Numbered from the stretch's first letter, positions 6,013 through 14,027 are shown. The stretch: DNA of 64,000 bases from Flavobacterium sp. (GCA_020403245.1 JADBYA010000005.1:1-64000), one strand, 5' to 3'. Translations and numbers: made by a program. The notes: generated from the sequence alone by a model not told the origin.

Positions 6013-6399
6013 ATGACAATAGCTTACAAAAAGAAATACTTAAATATAAATCTTATATATGCTTTAATTTTCACGGTGACGTTGTTTACAATTTCTTTGG
6101 AAAGTTCAGAGAGTTGGAAAATCATAATAGGGATACTGACACCTACTTGTTTTATTGCAAAATATTTTTATCAGAAACAAAATAAATACCTAACAATTGA
6201 AGATGAAACGATAAGAGTTAATAACACTTTCGGTCAAGGAATTAATTTAAATGAAATACTTACGATTGAAAAATATGCTGGGGATTATATACTTAAAACT
6301 GGAAAGAAAAAACTAAAAATTGATACTACCATTATAGAGCCAACGGAGCTATCTACTTTAAATTCAGAATTGGAGAAACTAAATGTGAAGTGGGAATAA
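6013..6399 (+). CDS. Small membrane protein of unknown family
   Basis: ATG at 6013 gives 128 residues; the tracked TTG start at 5956 adds a segment without membrane or domain character. Two hydrophobic helices lie near the N-terminus (NLIYALIFTVTLFTI and IIIGILTPTCFIAKYF). A soluble C-terminal region of about 75 residues follows, rich in beta-type segments (LTIEDETIRVNN, GDYILKTGKKKLKID), resembling bacterial PH-like domains after a two-helix anchor. I do not recognise the family. It is a single-gene module between repeats. The overlapping ORF at 5865 is a different frame through the upstream repeat and is not supported. Confidence 0.6.
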   Translation: MTIAYKKKYLNINLIYALIFTVTLFTISLESSESWKIIIGILTPTCFIAKYFYQKQNKYLTIEDETIRVNNTFGQGINLNEILTIEKYAGDYILKTGKKKLKIDTTIIEPTELSTLNSELEKLNVKWE

Positions 6400-6422
6400 A
6401 AACCTCTCTGCAAAGTCCCCCC

Positions 6423-6515
6423 TAGCGCGAGCATCTTTCTCGTACCCACCAAGAAATTCTGAATAATAAGATCTTTATAATTTCCTTTTTTTATTTTTTC
6501 ATAAATTAATTACCC
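6423..6515 (+). repeat. Repeat family 3, full copy
   Basis: GAGCATCTTTCTCGTACCCA, then CCAAGAAATTCTGAATAATA, a T-rich stretch and ATTAATTACCC. It matches 8275-8375 over about 95 bp with few differences, and partial copies lie at 1600 and 3476. Here it directly abuts family 1 copy 7. Confidence 0.8.
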
Positions 6516-6625
6516 TGCTCTCCGAAGCCCCCATAAGGAGTAATAAAAAAGAAAACCACAACTTTGTCAACCTTTTGAACTTTGTCAACGTTTATTGTGA
6601 AATAATAGTAGTAATACTTTTGAAA
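6516..6625 (+). repeat. Repeat family 1, copy 7, probably carrying the promoter of the mazF-like pair
   Basis: GCTCTCCGAAGCCCCCATAA begins the copy, with TTTGTCAACC/TTTGTCAACG arms. At the place of the usual box is TACTTTTG (6615-6622), an exact TAnnTTTG match, preceded by TTG with a 17-base spacer and lying 58 bases before the antitoxin ATG. This is the best case for the repeat supplying a promoter. Confidence 0.75.
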
Positions 6626-6680
6626 ATTAAACCAAAAAAAGCATTGAAAGATAAAAAGTCTTAAATTTGAAAAAAATAAG

Positions 6681-6914
6681 ATGATGACTAGGCAAGCAAT
6701 AATTGAAAAAACTATAAAAGCAATAAACCAACTTCCTGAAGACAAAGCAGAAGAAATCTCTGATTTTGCAGACTTTGTCATTAAAAAGTTTGAGGACAAT
6801 CGTATTACACAAAGTATTCAACAACTTGTATTAAAAAGTAATGCTTTTGATTTTTTAAATGATGAAGAAGATCTCTATTCTTCAAATGATTTAAAAGAAA
6901 AATATAATGGCTAA
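6681..6914 (+). CDS. DUF2281-like antitoxin
   Basis: This 77-residue acidic protein starts QAIIEKTIKAINQLPEDKAE and continues EISDFADFVIKKFED, the helical pattern of DUF2281-type antitoxins. An acidic tail (NDEEDLYSSNDLKEKYNG) probably binds the toxin. It overlaps the downstream MazF/PemK-like toxin by 8 bases, showing translational coupling. There is an ATG pair at 6681 and 6684, and either could be the start. The promoter appears to be inside the preceding repeat. Confidence 0.78.
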   Translation: MMTRQAIIEKTIKAINQLPEDKAEEISDFADFVIKKFEDNRITQSIQQLVLKSNAFDFLNDEEDLYSSNDLKEKYNG

Positions 6915-7224
6915 AGGTGATATTGTTTTAATAACTTTTCCTTTTACAAATTTAAGCGGAAGTAAATTGCGTCCAGCAATTGTATTAACCGAAACTAGTC
7001 TTGATAGTACAGTTTGCTTTATTACTTCGCAAATTAATTGGCAAGAACAAACAGATGTTGTATTGTTTCCAAATGATCAAAATGGAATTAAGAAACAATC
7101 CTTAGTAAGAACAAGTAAAATTGCTACGATTGACAAAAATTTAGTGCAAGGATTACTTGGTGTACTTTCTGCAAATGAAATCACTGAACTAAACAACAAG
7201 CTCAAGATTTTATTTCAGCTTTAA
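6907..7224 (+). CDS. PemK/MazF-family mRNA interferase toxin
   Basis: This 105-residue protein has the MazF/PemK fold signature. KGDIVLITFPFTNLSGSKLRP is the start with the conserved RP(A), followed by VLTET, a VCFITSQI strand and SLVRTSKIATID containing the conserved Ser/Thr-Lys. Members cleave single-stranded mRNA at short motifs. It starts inside the antitoxin gene (8-base overlap). The length is normal and no lesion is seen. Confidence 0.9.
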   Translation: MAKGDIVLITFPFTNLSGSKLRPAIVLTETSLDSTVCFITSQINWQEQTDVVLFPNDQNGIKKQSLVRTSKIATIDKNLVQGLLGVLSANEITELNNKLKILFQL

Positions 7225-7290
7225 ATTACTCATAGCTTGTAACTGCTTCACTTTGGCGCTTGCTATATTAGTTTAAAAAATCCCAGTCCA

Positions 7291-7325
7291 GCTCCGAAAA
7301 GTCTCGCGAATTTGTGGCAATCAAA
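7291..7325 (+). repeat. Degenerate left end of repeat family 1 (copy 8)
   Basis: GCTCCGAAAAGTCTCGCGAA, then TTTGTGGCAATCAAA, is recognisable as the first stem and the GCAATAAAA block of family 1, with several changes. The right half is missing. Confidence 0.5.
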
Positions 7326-7345
7326 CCAAACCTTAAAACCATATC

Positions 7346-8221
7346 ATGAAATACTTCTTATTATTTTTCACTTTCATAAACCTTACCCAAGGTCAAAAAT
7401 TTATTCCTTTGGATGAAGATACTTTAGAATATATTAGTGAAGCAAACTATAATCTTTATGCAAATAAAAAGCTAGTATTCTCAAGTATTACAAGCACAGA
7501 TAGTGTTACAAGATTACCAAAAAACGTTTTATTTGATTCAATATCATTTAGCAAATTAAATTATAAAGAAACCGGTTTAAAAAAAGAAAATTTAGGTGAA
7601 CTAGTTCGTCTTAAAAAAATAGTTTATGAATTAGAGGATGTGATAATTTCGAACTCAAAAAACAATCAAATATCAATTGGAGAAAAATCTAGATTTATAA
7701 AAAAATATTCAAATTCTATTAAAAAGGATACTGTCTATGGATTACTCTTTCATAAATCTGATATAAAAAATAAGCAAATTGAGGGTCTTCTTTTTTATGT
7801 AGAAAAAGTAAAATATAAAACAACTTATAAAATAAAGTTTTATGCTGCTAATGAAAACGGCAATATTATTATTGGCCAATCTTTAGAGTTAGCTGAAATA
7901 TTATTTGAAAGCCCAATTTTAACTCTAGAAACAAAAACTAAGAATAAAGTAGAAGTCAATTTAGAAGAATATAATTTCAATACAGAAAATCACAATGTGT
8001 TTGTTTGTTTAGAACTCCAAGCATATTATGACGAAAATAATGAAGTGATGGTTCCTTCATTTAAAGAATCAACGAAATTAAAGTTCCAACTATCAAATTT
8101 TAACAATTACTATGCAAAAACAATCGATTTTTATACCAAAGAAAAGAGTGATTCTATGATAAATATAAATGGTATGATTAAACATGATTTTGCTACAGTG
8201 TTTTTTCGAAAAACCACATAA
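7346..8221 (+). CDS. Secreted protein, carboxypeptidase-like regulatory domain type (no barrel)
   Basis: This 291-residue protein has a Sec signal peptide (MKYFLLFFTFINLTQG). Residues about 20-95 read like the beta-sandwich seen at the start of SusC/TonB-type proteins: DTLEYISEANYNLY, DSISFSKLNYKE, then LKKIVYELEDVIIS, which recalls the '...LeeVvV' end. The C-terminal half (LLFHKSDIKNKQIEGLLFYV, YKIKFYAANENGNI, NVFVCLELQAYYD) resembles a module found in Bacteroidota periplasmic or surface proteins that lack a barrel. Function unknown. It is a single-gene module between repeats. Confidence 0.6.
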   Translation: MKYFLLFFTFINLTQGQKFIPLDEDTLEYISEANYNLYANKKLVFSSITSTDSVTRLPKNVLFDSISFSKLNYKETGLKKENLGELVRLKKIVYELEDVIISNSKNNQISIGEKSRFIKKYSNSIKKDTVYGLLFHKSDIKNKQIEGLLFYVEKVKYKTTYKIKFYAANENGNIIIGQSLELAEILFESPILTLETKTKNKVEVNLEEYNFNTENHNVFVCLELQAYYDENNEVMVPSFKESTKLKFQLSNFNNYYAKTIDFYTKEKSDSMININGMIKHDFATVFFRKTT

Positions 8222-8274
8222 AAGCAATTTGGTAGCTCCTGCAATTTTACTATATGCAAAAAATAAATAAGCCC

Positions 8275-8375
8275 CCTAGCGCGCGCGAGCATCTTTCTCG
8301 TACCCACCAAGAAATTCTGAATAATAAGAACTTTCTAATTTCCCTTTTTTCTACTTTTACATAAGTTAGTTACCC
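8275..8375 (+). repeat. Repeat family 3, second full copy
   Basis: It matches 6423-6515 (GAGCATCTTTCTCGTACCCA, then AATAATAAGAACTTTCTAAT and TAGTTACCC). Unlike the first copy it is not followed by family 1. It begins about 50 bases after the preceding stop. Confidence 0.8.
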
Positions 8376-8414
8376 AAAAACAATCAGAAATAAAATAATT
8401 AAAACAGTAATGAT

Positions 8415-8861
8415 ATGATGATACAACCCTACCTTGATTTCTTTCTTCGCGACTTAGATAAAGTCAAAGAAGAACTATTACTCTACAAAAATGAAAACGA
8501 TCTATGGACGGTCAAAGGTGACATCCAAAACGCTGCAGGAACACTTACGCTTCATTTAATCGGAAACCTCAAACATTTTATAGGTGCGCAAATCGGTTTT
8601 ACGGGCTATATACGCAATCGTGACAAAGAATTTTCTGATCGGAACATCTCACGCGAAAAACTGATTTCCGAAGTTGAGGAAGCAATTTCTATAGTAAAAA
8701 AGGTTTTGCCAACTATCAAAGATGAAGACTTCAGCAAAGAATTTCCAGTTGAAATGTATGGAGCAAGAAGAACCACCGGCTATATTTTGCTGAGTCTATC
8801 AACTCACTTCTGTTATCATCTCGGACAAATAAATTATCACCGGAGATTACTTGCTTACTAA
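8415..8861 (+). CDS. DinB-like protein (DUF1572 type)
   Basis: This 148-residue four-helix protein has the DinB-like metal-site pattern: His in LTLHLIGNLKHFIGAQ, and the pair in HFCYHLGQINYHRR near the C-terminus. The NDLWTVKGDIQNAAGTL segment is typical of the family. Some DinB-superfamily members are metal-dependent thiol transferases; most are of unknown role. Two ATGs (8415, 8418) are possible starts. It ends the clear run of accessory modules. Confidence 0.82.
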   Translation: MMIQPYLDFFLRDLDKVKEELLLYKNENDLWTVKGDIQNAAGTLTLHLIGNLKHFIGAQIGFTGYIRNRDKEFSDRNISREKLISEVEEAISIVKKVLPTIKDEDFSKEFPVEMYGARRTTGYILLSLSTHFCYHLGQINYHRRLLAY

Positions 8862-9330
8862 TACAAAAAAACTAGCGCTAATCCACGCTATCGGCTAGCA
8901 GATATATCAACTAGTGAAGAATTGAATATTCTTAACGAAACTAAGTTTAATGAATTAAAACTAGAAACAAAATAGAAAATAAAAACTAAATTTTGAAAGG
9001 TCTTGAAAAAACTTACGAAAAAATGCTTTTTTTTAAAAAAAAGAATGTAAAAGCGAACTTGTTAAAATTCAAGATGACAAAATCGTTAAATTAAAATTAT
9101 AAAAAAAACTTCTGTTACAGCGGTTTCATGAAATGGAAAAAAATGTACAAAATTCACATTTTTCTTTCGCAAGAATTTTTATCTTTTAAGAAAATAATCA
9201 GTTCCGAAGTCAGCAACCTCAAAAAGCAGCAAAACGTAATGGCAGTTTTTTTGGTTTAAAAATGAACTTATTTATGATGCCTTAGAACGGAAATACAACT
9301 TCCTGTAAGAATACAACCCAACAAAACGAT
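8862..9330. other. Decayed, mostly non-coding stretch
   Basis: No intact gene is supported. Short coding-like fragments are visible on the + strand, for example STSEELNILNETKFNELK at about 8910-8970 and KSELVKIQDDKIVKLKL at about 9050-9100, each broken by stops and shifts. An ORF of about 43 codons from 9133 (MKWKKMYKIHIFLS) has no recognisable family. The stretch reads like the remains of one or two lost genes. Confidence 0.4.
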
Positions 9331-9361
9331 AAAAAATCACCATTAATGGTGATTTTTTTTT
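9331..9361. terminator. Rho-independent terminator-like hairpin
   Basis: AAAATCACCAT and ATGGTGATTTT form a perfect self-complementary stem followed by a long T run. The symmetry lets it work in both directions. Confidence 0.7.
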
Positions 9362-9396
9362 GAAATCAATTCAAGTACTTTGGCCTATAAATAAAA

Positions 9397-9432
9397 CGCC
9401 GCAAAGTCTGTGACTTTGTAATTATACAAAAC
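9397..9432 (+). repeat. Short stem-loop related to the first half of repeat family 1
   Basis: CCGCAAAGTCTGTGACTTTG followed by TAATTATACAAAACAG has the layout of the family-1 first stem (CCGAAGTC...GACTTCG, then AGCAATAAAA). It is diverged and alone. Confidence 0.4.
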
Positions 9433-9536
9433 AGAAGCGCTGCCAAAAACTATATAAATATGTGAATTATGTAAATTCAAAATAAATAAAACATTTTAAT
9501 TAAAGAAAAGTAGTAAAAAATTTGAACAGACTAGTG

Positions 9537-9560
9537 TTGCAAAATCTATTGATTTTGCAA
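9537..9560 (+). promoter_or_regulatory. Perfect inverted repeat upstream of the paralogue pair
   Basis: TTGCAAAATC and GATTTTGCAA are exact inverted 10-mers around a 4-base centre, ending 33 bases before the ATG at 9594. There is no T run, so an operator or mRNA hairpin is likelier than a terminator. Confidence 0.4.
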
Positions 9561-9593
9561 CAATTAACCAAATTATTAAAAAACCAAAAAATC

Positions 9594-10067
9594 ATGATAC
9601 TATACAACATCCTCTTCATCCTCCTAAACTCTATAACAGTGCTATTACTGAGTAGCATTGCCAGTTGGTTAGTACTAACCCAAGTATGGGAACCATATCA
9701 AAAAAGACTGGAGACCAAACAAAGACGCCTCGCCTATCAAAAAGAAGCCATATTGCGGCTTACAGCTCTAGAAATGGCGTGTTCCAAAAAATGGAGCAAC
9801 AGCAGAATTATAGATTTCCTCAACGGTAACGTGTCAGTGGATCGCAACTTGAAAGATTGGAAAATGAGCTATCTAGTGCTCTCTGGCTGGTCTGTCTCAG
9901 TATATGAAAAAACAATAGTCAACCTAACCAAGCTGGAAAAACTAGCACAAGAAGACCAAAGCTGGCTAAACGAAGAAAAAACTATAAAATCAAAACAACT
10001 CCTAGACAGTTTGTTAGTATTGCTAAAAAACCAAAAACCAATTAAAATTTTCAAGTATGTCATTTAA
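9594..10067 (+). CDS. Membrane-anchored protein of unknown family (paralogue A)
   Basis: ATG at 9594 is preferred over the tracked TTG at 9522, because the upstream segment contains an inverted repeat and has no protein character. The 157-residue product has one N-terminal transmembrane helix (ILFILLNSITVLLLSSIASWLVL), then WEPYQKRLETKQRRLAYQKE, a basic, probably coiled region. Conserved blocks RIIDFLNGN and LSGW follow. It is clearly homologous to the next gene, which it overlaps by 11 bases. I recognise no known family and no catalytic motif. A cytoplasmic domain on a short anchor is inferred. Confidence 0.65.
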   Translation: MILYNILFILLNSITVLLLSSIASWLVLTQVWEPYQKRLETKQRRLAYQKEAILRLTALEMACSKKWSNSRIIDFLNGNVSVDRNLKDWKMSYLVLSGWSVSVYEKTIVNLTKLEKLAQEDQSWLNEEKTIKSKQLLDSLLVLLKNQKPIKIFKYVI

Positions 10068-10509
10068 TTATTTTATCCACGTCTTGAGCCATCCCGTTAC
10101 TATGGTAATCCTTGGTTCAACTATAGGTTGGCTTTTTGTAAACTACGTTTGGAAACCTTTAAATGAAAAGACCTTCCGCTTTCTAAACAACAATCGGTAT
10201 CAGAAAGAAGTTTTTTTAAGATTGGAGGAATTGAAAACAGGTTTTGAAAACCAATATTCCACCAGGATAATAAAAGACTTATTAAATGGTAAAACCACCC
10301 TAAATCCTGATTATAAGTTTTGGAAATTGGATACGCTGATTCAAAGTGGATGGACAGAATATGTTAATAAAAACATTCAAGAAACGCTGACAGAACTAGT
10401 AAAATTGGTTGAAGAAAGCGAAACCACTATTAACAAACAAAAAATCAAAAAAGCAATAATATTAGTTGAAACACTAAACATTTATTTAAAAAACATAAAA
10501 GAAAACTAA
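10057..10509 (+). CDS. Membrane-anchored protein of unknown family (paralogue B)
   Basis: This 150-residue protein starts inside paralogue A. It has one N-terminal hydrophobic helix (HPVTMVILGSTIGWLFVNY) and the same landmarks in the same order as A: W(E/K)P, RYQKEVFLRLEEL, RIIKDLLNGKTTL, a KFWK block and IQSGW. The C-terminal half is helical and charged. Equal length, shared layout and translational coupling suggest a tandem duplication whose products work together. A heteromeric membrane complex or effector-immunity type pair is possible, but nothing in the sequence decides this. Confidence 0.65.
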   Translation: MSFNYFIHVLSHPVTMVILGSTIGWLFVNYVWKPLNEKTFRFLNNNRYQKEVFLRLEELKTGFENQYSTRIIKDLLNGKTTLNPDYKFWKLDTLIQSGWTEYVNKNIQETLTELVKLVEESETTINKQKIKKAIILVETLNIYLKNIKEN

Positions 10510-10544
10510 CTGCAAATAAACCATGTGCTGGAAAAACGTAAAAA

Positions 10545-10808
10545 AAATTTAGAGGATTTGATGAAATAGAATTCATCAGTAGAGCAAAACCTATTGAAAG
10601 CAAATTTACAACACATAGTATTGCCAAGGAATAACCTGATATATTAAGAGTATGTATAGTTGCTATGGAAGTTAGAAGTGTAGAACAACTTCAATCGCCT
10701 ATAAATTGGAATGCGTTATACGATTTGTACAACCAGTTTATAAACCTAAAAAAAAGAATTTTTATAAGAAACAAGTGCTTGATTAAAAAAGCATCTTTAT
10801 TTCTTTGA
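10545..10808 (+). pseudogene. Possible decayed ORF
   Basis: One frame reads RGFDEIEFISRAKPIESKFT up to a TAA at about 10635, then continues in frame through MEVRSVEQLQSPINWNALYD to a TGA at 10808 inside the birA 3' end. Composition is protein-like on both sides of the stop, suggesting a lost gene. No family is recognised. Nothing else is seen between 10510 and 10782. Confidence 0.3.
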
Positions 10809-11511
10809 CCTCATATTGATGCATTTTATCATCGTTTTGCAATAAGGCCAGTTTACCATCGGTAGTAACTTTTTTCACTATTGCCATAAAACGGTTACCA
10901 TTGTTGTCTTCAAAAGCAACAGCTTTAGCTCTTTTGTAGAGCAAACTGTTGTACCCAGACCAAAGGTGATTGGTTTTTTCTGGAAGTAACAAAATTTGAT
11001 TTTTTAGCATTTTCACATAGAGTTTTGCCATTGCTTCCGGGTCTAATTTTTTTCCTGTAATGGAAATTATTGAACTGGCATTGGGGAGATTTTCAAAATT
11101 GGTTTGGTTTAGATTCAATCCAAAACCTATAATTGCATTAAAAGTCCCGTTGGGTTTAAAACTATTTTCTACCAATATGCCACCTACTTTTTTGTTTTCT
11201 GCCATAATGTCGTTCGGCCATTTAATCTTTCCTTTAGGATAACAACTCATTGATAAAGTATTGACAGCAGCAAGAGCAACAGCTGCATTTAAGTCAAAAA
11301 CAGAAATCAAATCTAGCGGCAAATCTTTTATCAATACACTCATTAATAAGTTTTTACTACGCTCCGAATGCCATTTGGCGCCCATTTGACCCTTTCCACC
11401 AGTCTGCTCATTTGCCATAACAGTCGTATAGTTTTCCAATACTTTTTCTTTTGATAACTGTTTTAAATAGTCATTAGTTGAATCTATGGCATCGAGTTTG
11501 ATTATGGTCAT
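10783..11511 (-). CDS. birA: Biotin--[acetyl-CoA-carboxylase] ligase
   Basis: The start at 11511 (MTIIKLDAIDSTNDYLK) is preferred over the tracked 11595, because family members begin at this strand and the -7 box at 11554-11561 lies between the two. The 242-residue class I (no DNA-binding domain) ligase shows DSTNDYLKQL, the biotinyl-AMP loop GGKGQMGAKWHSERSKNLLMS (compare GRGRxGRxW), KWPNDI and GGILVEN. It activates biotin with ATP and transfers it to the carboxyl carrier protein for fatty acid synthesis. It is divergent from rsfS. Confidence 0.93.
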   Translation of the reverse strand: MTIIKLDAIDSTNDYLKQLSKEKVLENYTTVMANEQTGGKGQMGAKWHSERSKNLLMSVLIKDLPLDLISVFDLNAAVALAAVNTLSMSCYPKGKIKWPNDIMAENKKVGGILVENSFKPNGTFNAIIGFGLNLNQTNFENLPNASSIISITGKKLDPEAMAKLYVKMLKNQILLLPEKTNHLWSGYNSLLYKRAKAVAFEDNNGNRFMAIVKKVTTDGKLALLQNDDKMHQYEVKEIKMLF

Positions 11512-11553
11512 GATAGTAAAGTAAATATTAACTAATTTTAAACTTTTGTTGAG

Positions 11554-11561
11554 CAAAAATA
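11554..11561 (-). promoter_or_regulatory. -7 box for birA
   Basis: CAAAAATA on the + strand is TATTTTTG on the minus strand, 43 bases upstream of the chosen birA ATG. Confidence 0.4.
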
Positions 11562-11575
11562 ATGACAAAAAAGAA

Positions 11576-11583
11576 TACCTTTG
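11576..11583 (+). promoter_or_regulatory. -7 box for rsfS-ftsH
   Basis: TACCTTTG matches TAnnTTTG and lies 22 bases before the rsfS ATG at 11605. It also argues against the tracked TTG start at 11581, which overlaps the box. Confidence 0.45.
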
Positions 11584-11604
11584 CAAAACATACACAAATA
11601 CTAC

Positions 11605-11976
11605 ATGACGAAGAAAACAGGTAATACCGATGTACTCCTAGCGAACATCATAAAAGGCATAGAAGACGTAAAAGGAAATGACATAGACATCCTCGATTTA
11701 AGAGCAATAGATACCGCAGTTTGCGATTATTTTATCATCTGCAACGGAAACTCAAACACTCAAGTTAACGCAATAGTTAACTCCATCCAAAAACTAGTAT
11801 CCAAAGAGTTAAAAGACAAACCATGGCACATTGAAGGCACCGACAATGGCGAATGGGTTTTAATGGATTATGTAAACATTGTAGTTCATGTGTTCCAAAA
11901 ACAAATTAGGGAATTTTACAACATTGAAGGACTTTGGGGAGATGCACAGATTACTACAATTCCAAATAATTATTAA
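11605..11976 (+). CDS. rsfS: Ribosomal silencing factor RsfS (YbeB/Iojap)
   Basis: From ATG 11605 the protein is 123 residues, normal for RsfS. Family blocks are present: DIDILDLRAIDTAVCDYFII, CNGNSNTQVNAIVNSI, PWHIEGTDNGEWVLMDYVNI and VVHVFQKQIREFYNIEGLWGDA. RsfS binds ribosomal protein uL14 and blocks subunit joining in slow growth. It lies 13 bases before ftsH, so the two are co-transcribed. Confidence 0.94.
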   Translation: MTKKTGNTDVLLANIIKGIEDVKGNDIDILDLRAIDTAVCDYFIICNGNSNTQVNAIVNSIQKLVSKELKDKPWHIEGTDNGEWVLMDYVNIVVHVFQKQIREFYNIEGLWGDAQITTIPNNY

Positions 11977-11989
11977 TTAAGTTAAAAAA

Positions 11990-13912
11990 ATGGCTAGCGA
12001 AAAGAAATCAAATAATTTTAAGTTTAGTCCGTGGTGGATATACGCGGGATTAATTGTAGTGTTTTTTGTACTCAATTTTTTTGGTGGTTCCAGCTTTCAG
12101 GAAACTTCCAAAATATCTTCTTCAAAATTCAACGAATACCTAGACAAAGGTCAAATTGAAAAAGTAGTTGTTTACAACAAAACCGAAGGCGAAGCTTTCC
12201 TAACTGCTGCCGCTTTAAAAGATAAGGCACATGAAAAAGTTGGAAAAGACATGTTAGGCAATCCAAATAAAGGACCTCACTACTCTTTTGACATTGGGAA
12301 CGATGAAGTTTTTCAAAACAAAATTGAAAAAGCAAAACAATCTGGTATACTAAAGGACTATGATTTCAAGGCAAAAAGTAATTGGTCTGATATTTTCATA
12401 AGTCTTTTGCCAATAATTATAATCGTTGGAATTTGGATTTTAATCATGCGCAGAATGTCGGGCGGTGCTGGAGGCGGTGGCGGAGGTCAAATCTTCAATA
12501 TCGGAAAATCGAGAGCCAAACTCTTTGACGAGAAAACAGATTTAAAAACTACTTTCAAAGATGTTGCTGGATTAGAAGGTGCCAAAGAAGAAATTCAAGA
12601 AATTGTAGAATTCCTTAGAAACCCGGAAAAATATACCTCTTTAGGTGGAAAAATCCCAAAAGGAGCTTTACTCGTTGGTCCACCAGGAACAGGAAAAACA
12701 TTATTAGCCAAAGCTGTTGCCGGTGAAGCTAAAGTACCTTTCTTCTCTTTATCTGGTTCCGATTTTGTGGAAATGTTTGTAGGAGTTGGAGCTTCTCGTG
12801 TTAGAGATTTATTCAAACAAGCCAAAGATAAAGCACCTGCCATTATTTTTATTGATGAAATAGATGCTGTTGGCCGAGCTCGTGGAAAGAATAATTTTTC
12901 AGGTGGCAATGATGAGCGTGAAAATACCTTAAACCAGCTATTAACCGAGATGGATGGTTTTGGTACCAATACGCACGTAATTGTATTAGCGGCAACCAAT
13001 AGAGCCGATGTATTAGACAAAGCTTTGATGCGTGCCGGAAGATTTGACCGTCAAATTTATGTTGATTTACCCGATATTAGAGAACGTAAAGAAATATTTG
13101 AAGTGCATTTACAACCATTAAAGAAAGTAGATGGTTTGGATGTTGAATTTTTGGCAAAGCAAACACCAGGTTTCTCTGGTGCTGATATCGCCAATGTATG
13201 TAACGAGGCAGCTTTAATTGCTGCAAGAAATAATAAATCAGCTGTGGACAAGCAAGACTTTCTTGATGCTGTAGATAGAATCGTTGGAGGACTTGAAAAG
13301 AAAAACAAAATTATAACTACCGAAGAAAAAAGAGCTATTGCTGTTCACGAAGCTGGTCATGCTACTGTAAGTTGGATGCTTGAACACGCCGCACCACTTA
13401 TAAAAGTCACGATAGTTCCTAGAGGTCAAAGTTTAGGTGCAGCTTGGTATCTTCCAGAAGAGCGATTAATTGTTCGTCCAGAACAAATGCTTGATGAAAT
13501 GTGTGCCACAATGGGTGGACGTGCTGCAGAGAAAGTGATGTTCAACAAAATTTCTACAGGAGCATTAAGTGATTTAGAAAAGGTAACCAAACAAGCTCGA
13601 GCTATGGTCACTATTTATGGCTTGAATGACAAGCTCGGAAACATAACATACTATGACTCGTCTGGACAAAATGAATATAATTTTTCAAAACCATATTCCG
13701 AAGAAACCGCTCAGGTTATCGATAATGAAATTTCAATCCTTATAGAAACTGAATACCAACGAGCTATAAAAATACTAGAAGATAACAAAGAAAAGCTAGA
13801 ACAATTAGCCAATATTCTGATCGAAAAAGAAGTGATTTTCAAGGATGATTTACAAACTATTTTTGGTAAAAGACCTTTTGAAATTCCTGCGGAGGAAACT
13901 GACATCGTATAA
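11990..13912 (+). CDS. ftsH: ATP-dependent zinc metalloprotease FtsH
   Basis: This 640-residue protein is anchored by two transmembrane helices (about residues 14-32 and 133-152) around a periplasmic domain. A Gly-rich linker precedes the AAA+ module, with Walker A GPPGTGKT, Walker B IIFIDEID and the second region of homology [19 protein letters not shown]. The C-terminal M41 peptidase has the zinc motif HEAGH. It degrades misassembled membrane proteins and short-lived regulators. It follows rsfS and ends at a strong terminator. Confidence 0.97.
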   Translation: MASEKKSNNFKFSPWWIYAGLIVVFFVLNFFGGSSFQETSKISSSKFNEYLDKGQIEKVVVYNKTEGEAFLTAAALKDKAHEKVGKDMLGNPNKGPHYSFDIGNDEVFQNKIEKAKQSGILKDYDFKAKSNWSDIFISLLPIIIIVGIWILIMRRMSGGAGGGGGGQIFNIGKSRAKLFDEKTDLKTTFKDVAGLEGAKEEIQEIVEFLRNPEKYTSLGGKIPKGALLVGPPGTGKTLLAKAVAGEAKVPFFSLSGSDFVEMFVGVGASRVRDLFKQAKDKAPAIIFIDEIDAVGRARGKNNFSGGNDERENTLNQLLTEMDGFGTNTHVIVLAATNRADVLDKALMRAGRFDRQIYVDLPDIRERKEIFEVHLQPLKKVDGLDVEFLAKQTPGFSGADIANVCNEAALIAARNNKSAVDKQDFLDAVDRIVGGLEKKNKIITTEEKRAIAVHEAGHATVSWMLEHAAPLIKVTIVPRGQSLGAAWYLPEERLIVRPEQMLDEMCATMGGRAAEKVMFNKISTGALSDLEKVTKQARAMVTIYGLNDKLGNITYYDSSGQNEYNFSKPYSEETAQVIDNEISILIETEYQRAIKILEDNKEKLEQLANILIEKEVIFKDDLQTIFGKRPFEIPAEETDIV

Positions 13913-13938
13913 ATTATTGAGTTTTTTAACATTTTTTT

Positions 13939-13987
13939 AAAATCTTAATTCAAAACATGCTTTTGAATTAAGATTTTTTTATCTTTG
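13939..13987 (+). terminator. Terminator of rsfS-ftsH, abutting the next promoter
   Basis: AAATCTTAATTCAAAA and TTTTGAATTAAGATTT form a 16-bp perfect stem with a T run (13939-13980). The last T begins TATCTTTG (13980-13987), a -7 box for the next operon 40 bases before its ATG. Confidence 0.75.
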
Positions 13988-14027
13988 GAAGATTTCAAAT
14001 TCTAAACTAGATTATATAAATTTAAGC

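Noticed and set aside
5865-6185. 106-residue ORF overlapping the small membrane protein
   Set aside because: It starts in repeat copy 6, and the frame at 6013-6399 has clear membrane helices and a normal ATG.
382-6824. Minus-strand ORFs at 382-594, 1577-1780, 2204-2458, 3339-3601 and 6506-6824
   Set aside because: They share peptides such as FITNVVKAQKVD only because they translate copies of repeat family 1. No start signals or independent conservation are visible.
1-10800. Search for an integron integrase, tyrosine/serine recombinase or transposase
   Set aside because: None was found on either strand, so the array and island are described without a named mobilising enzyme.
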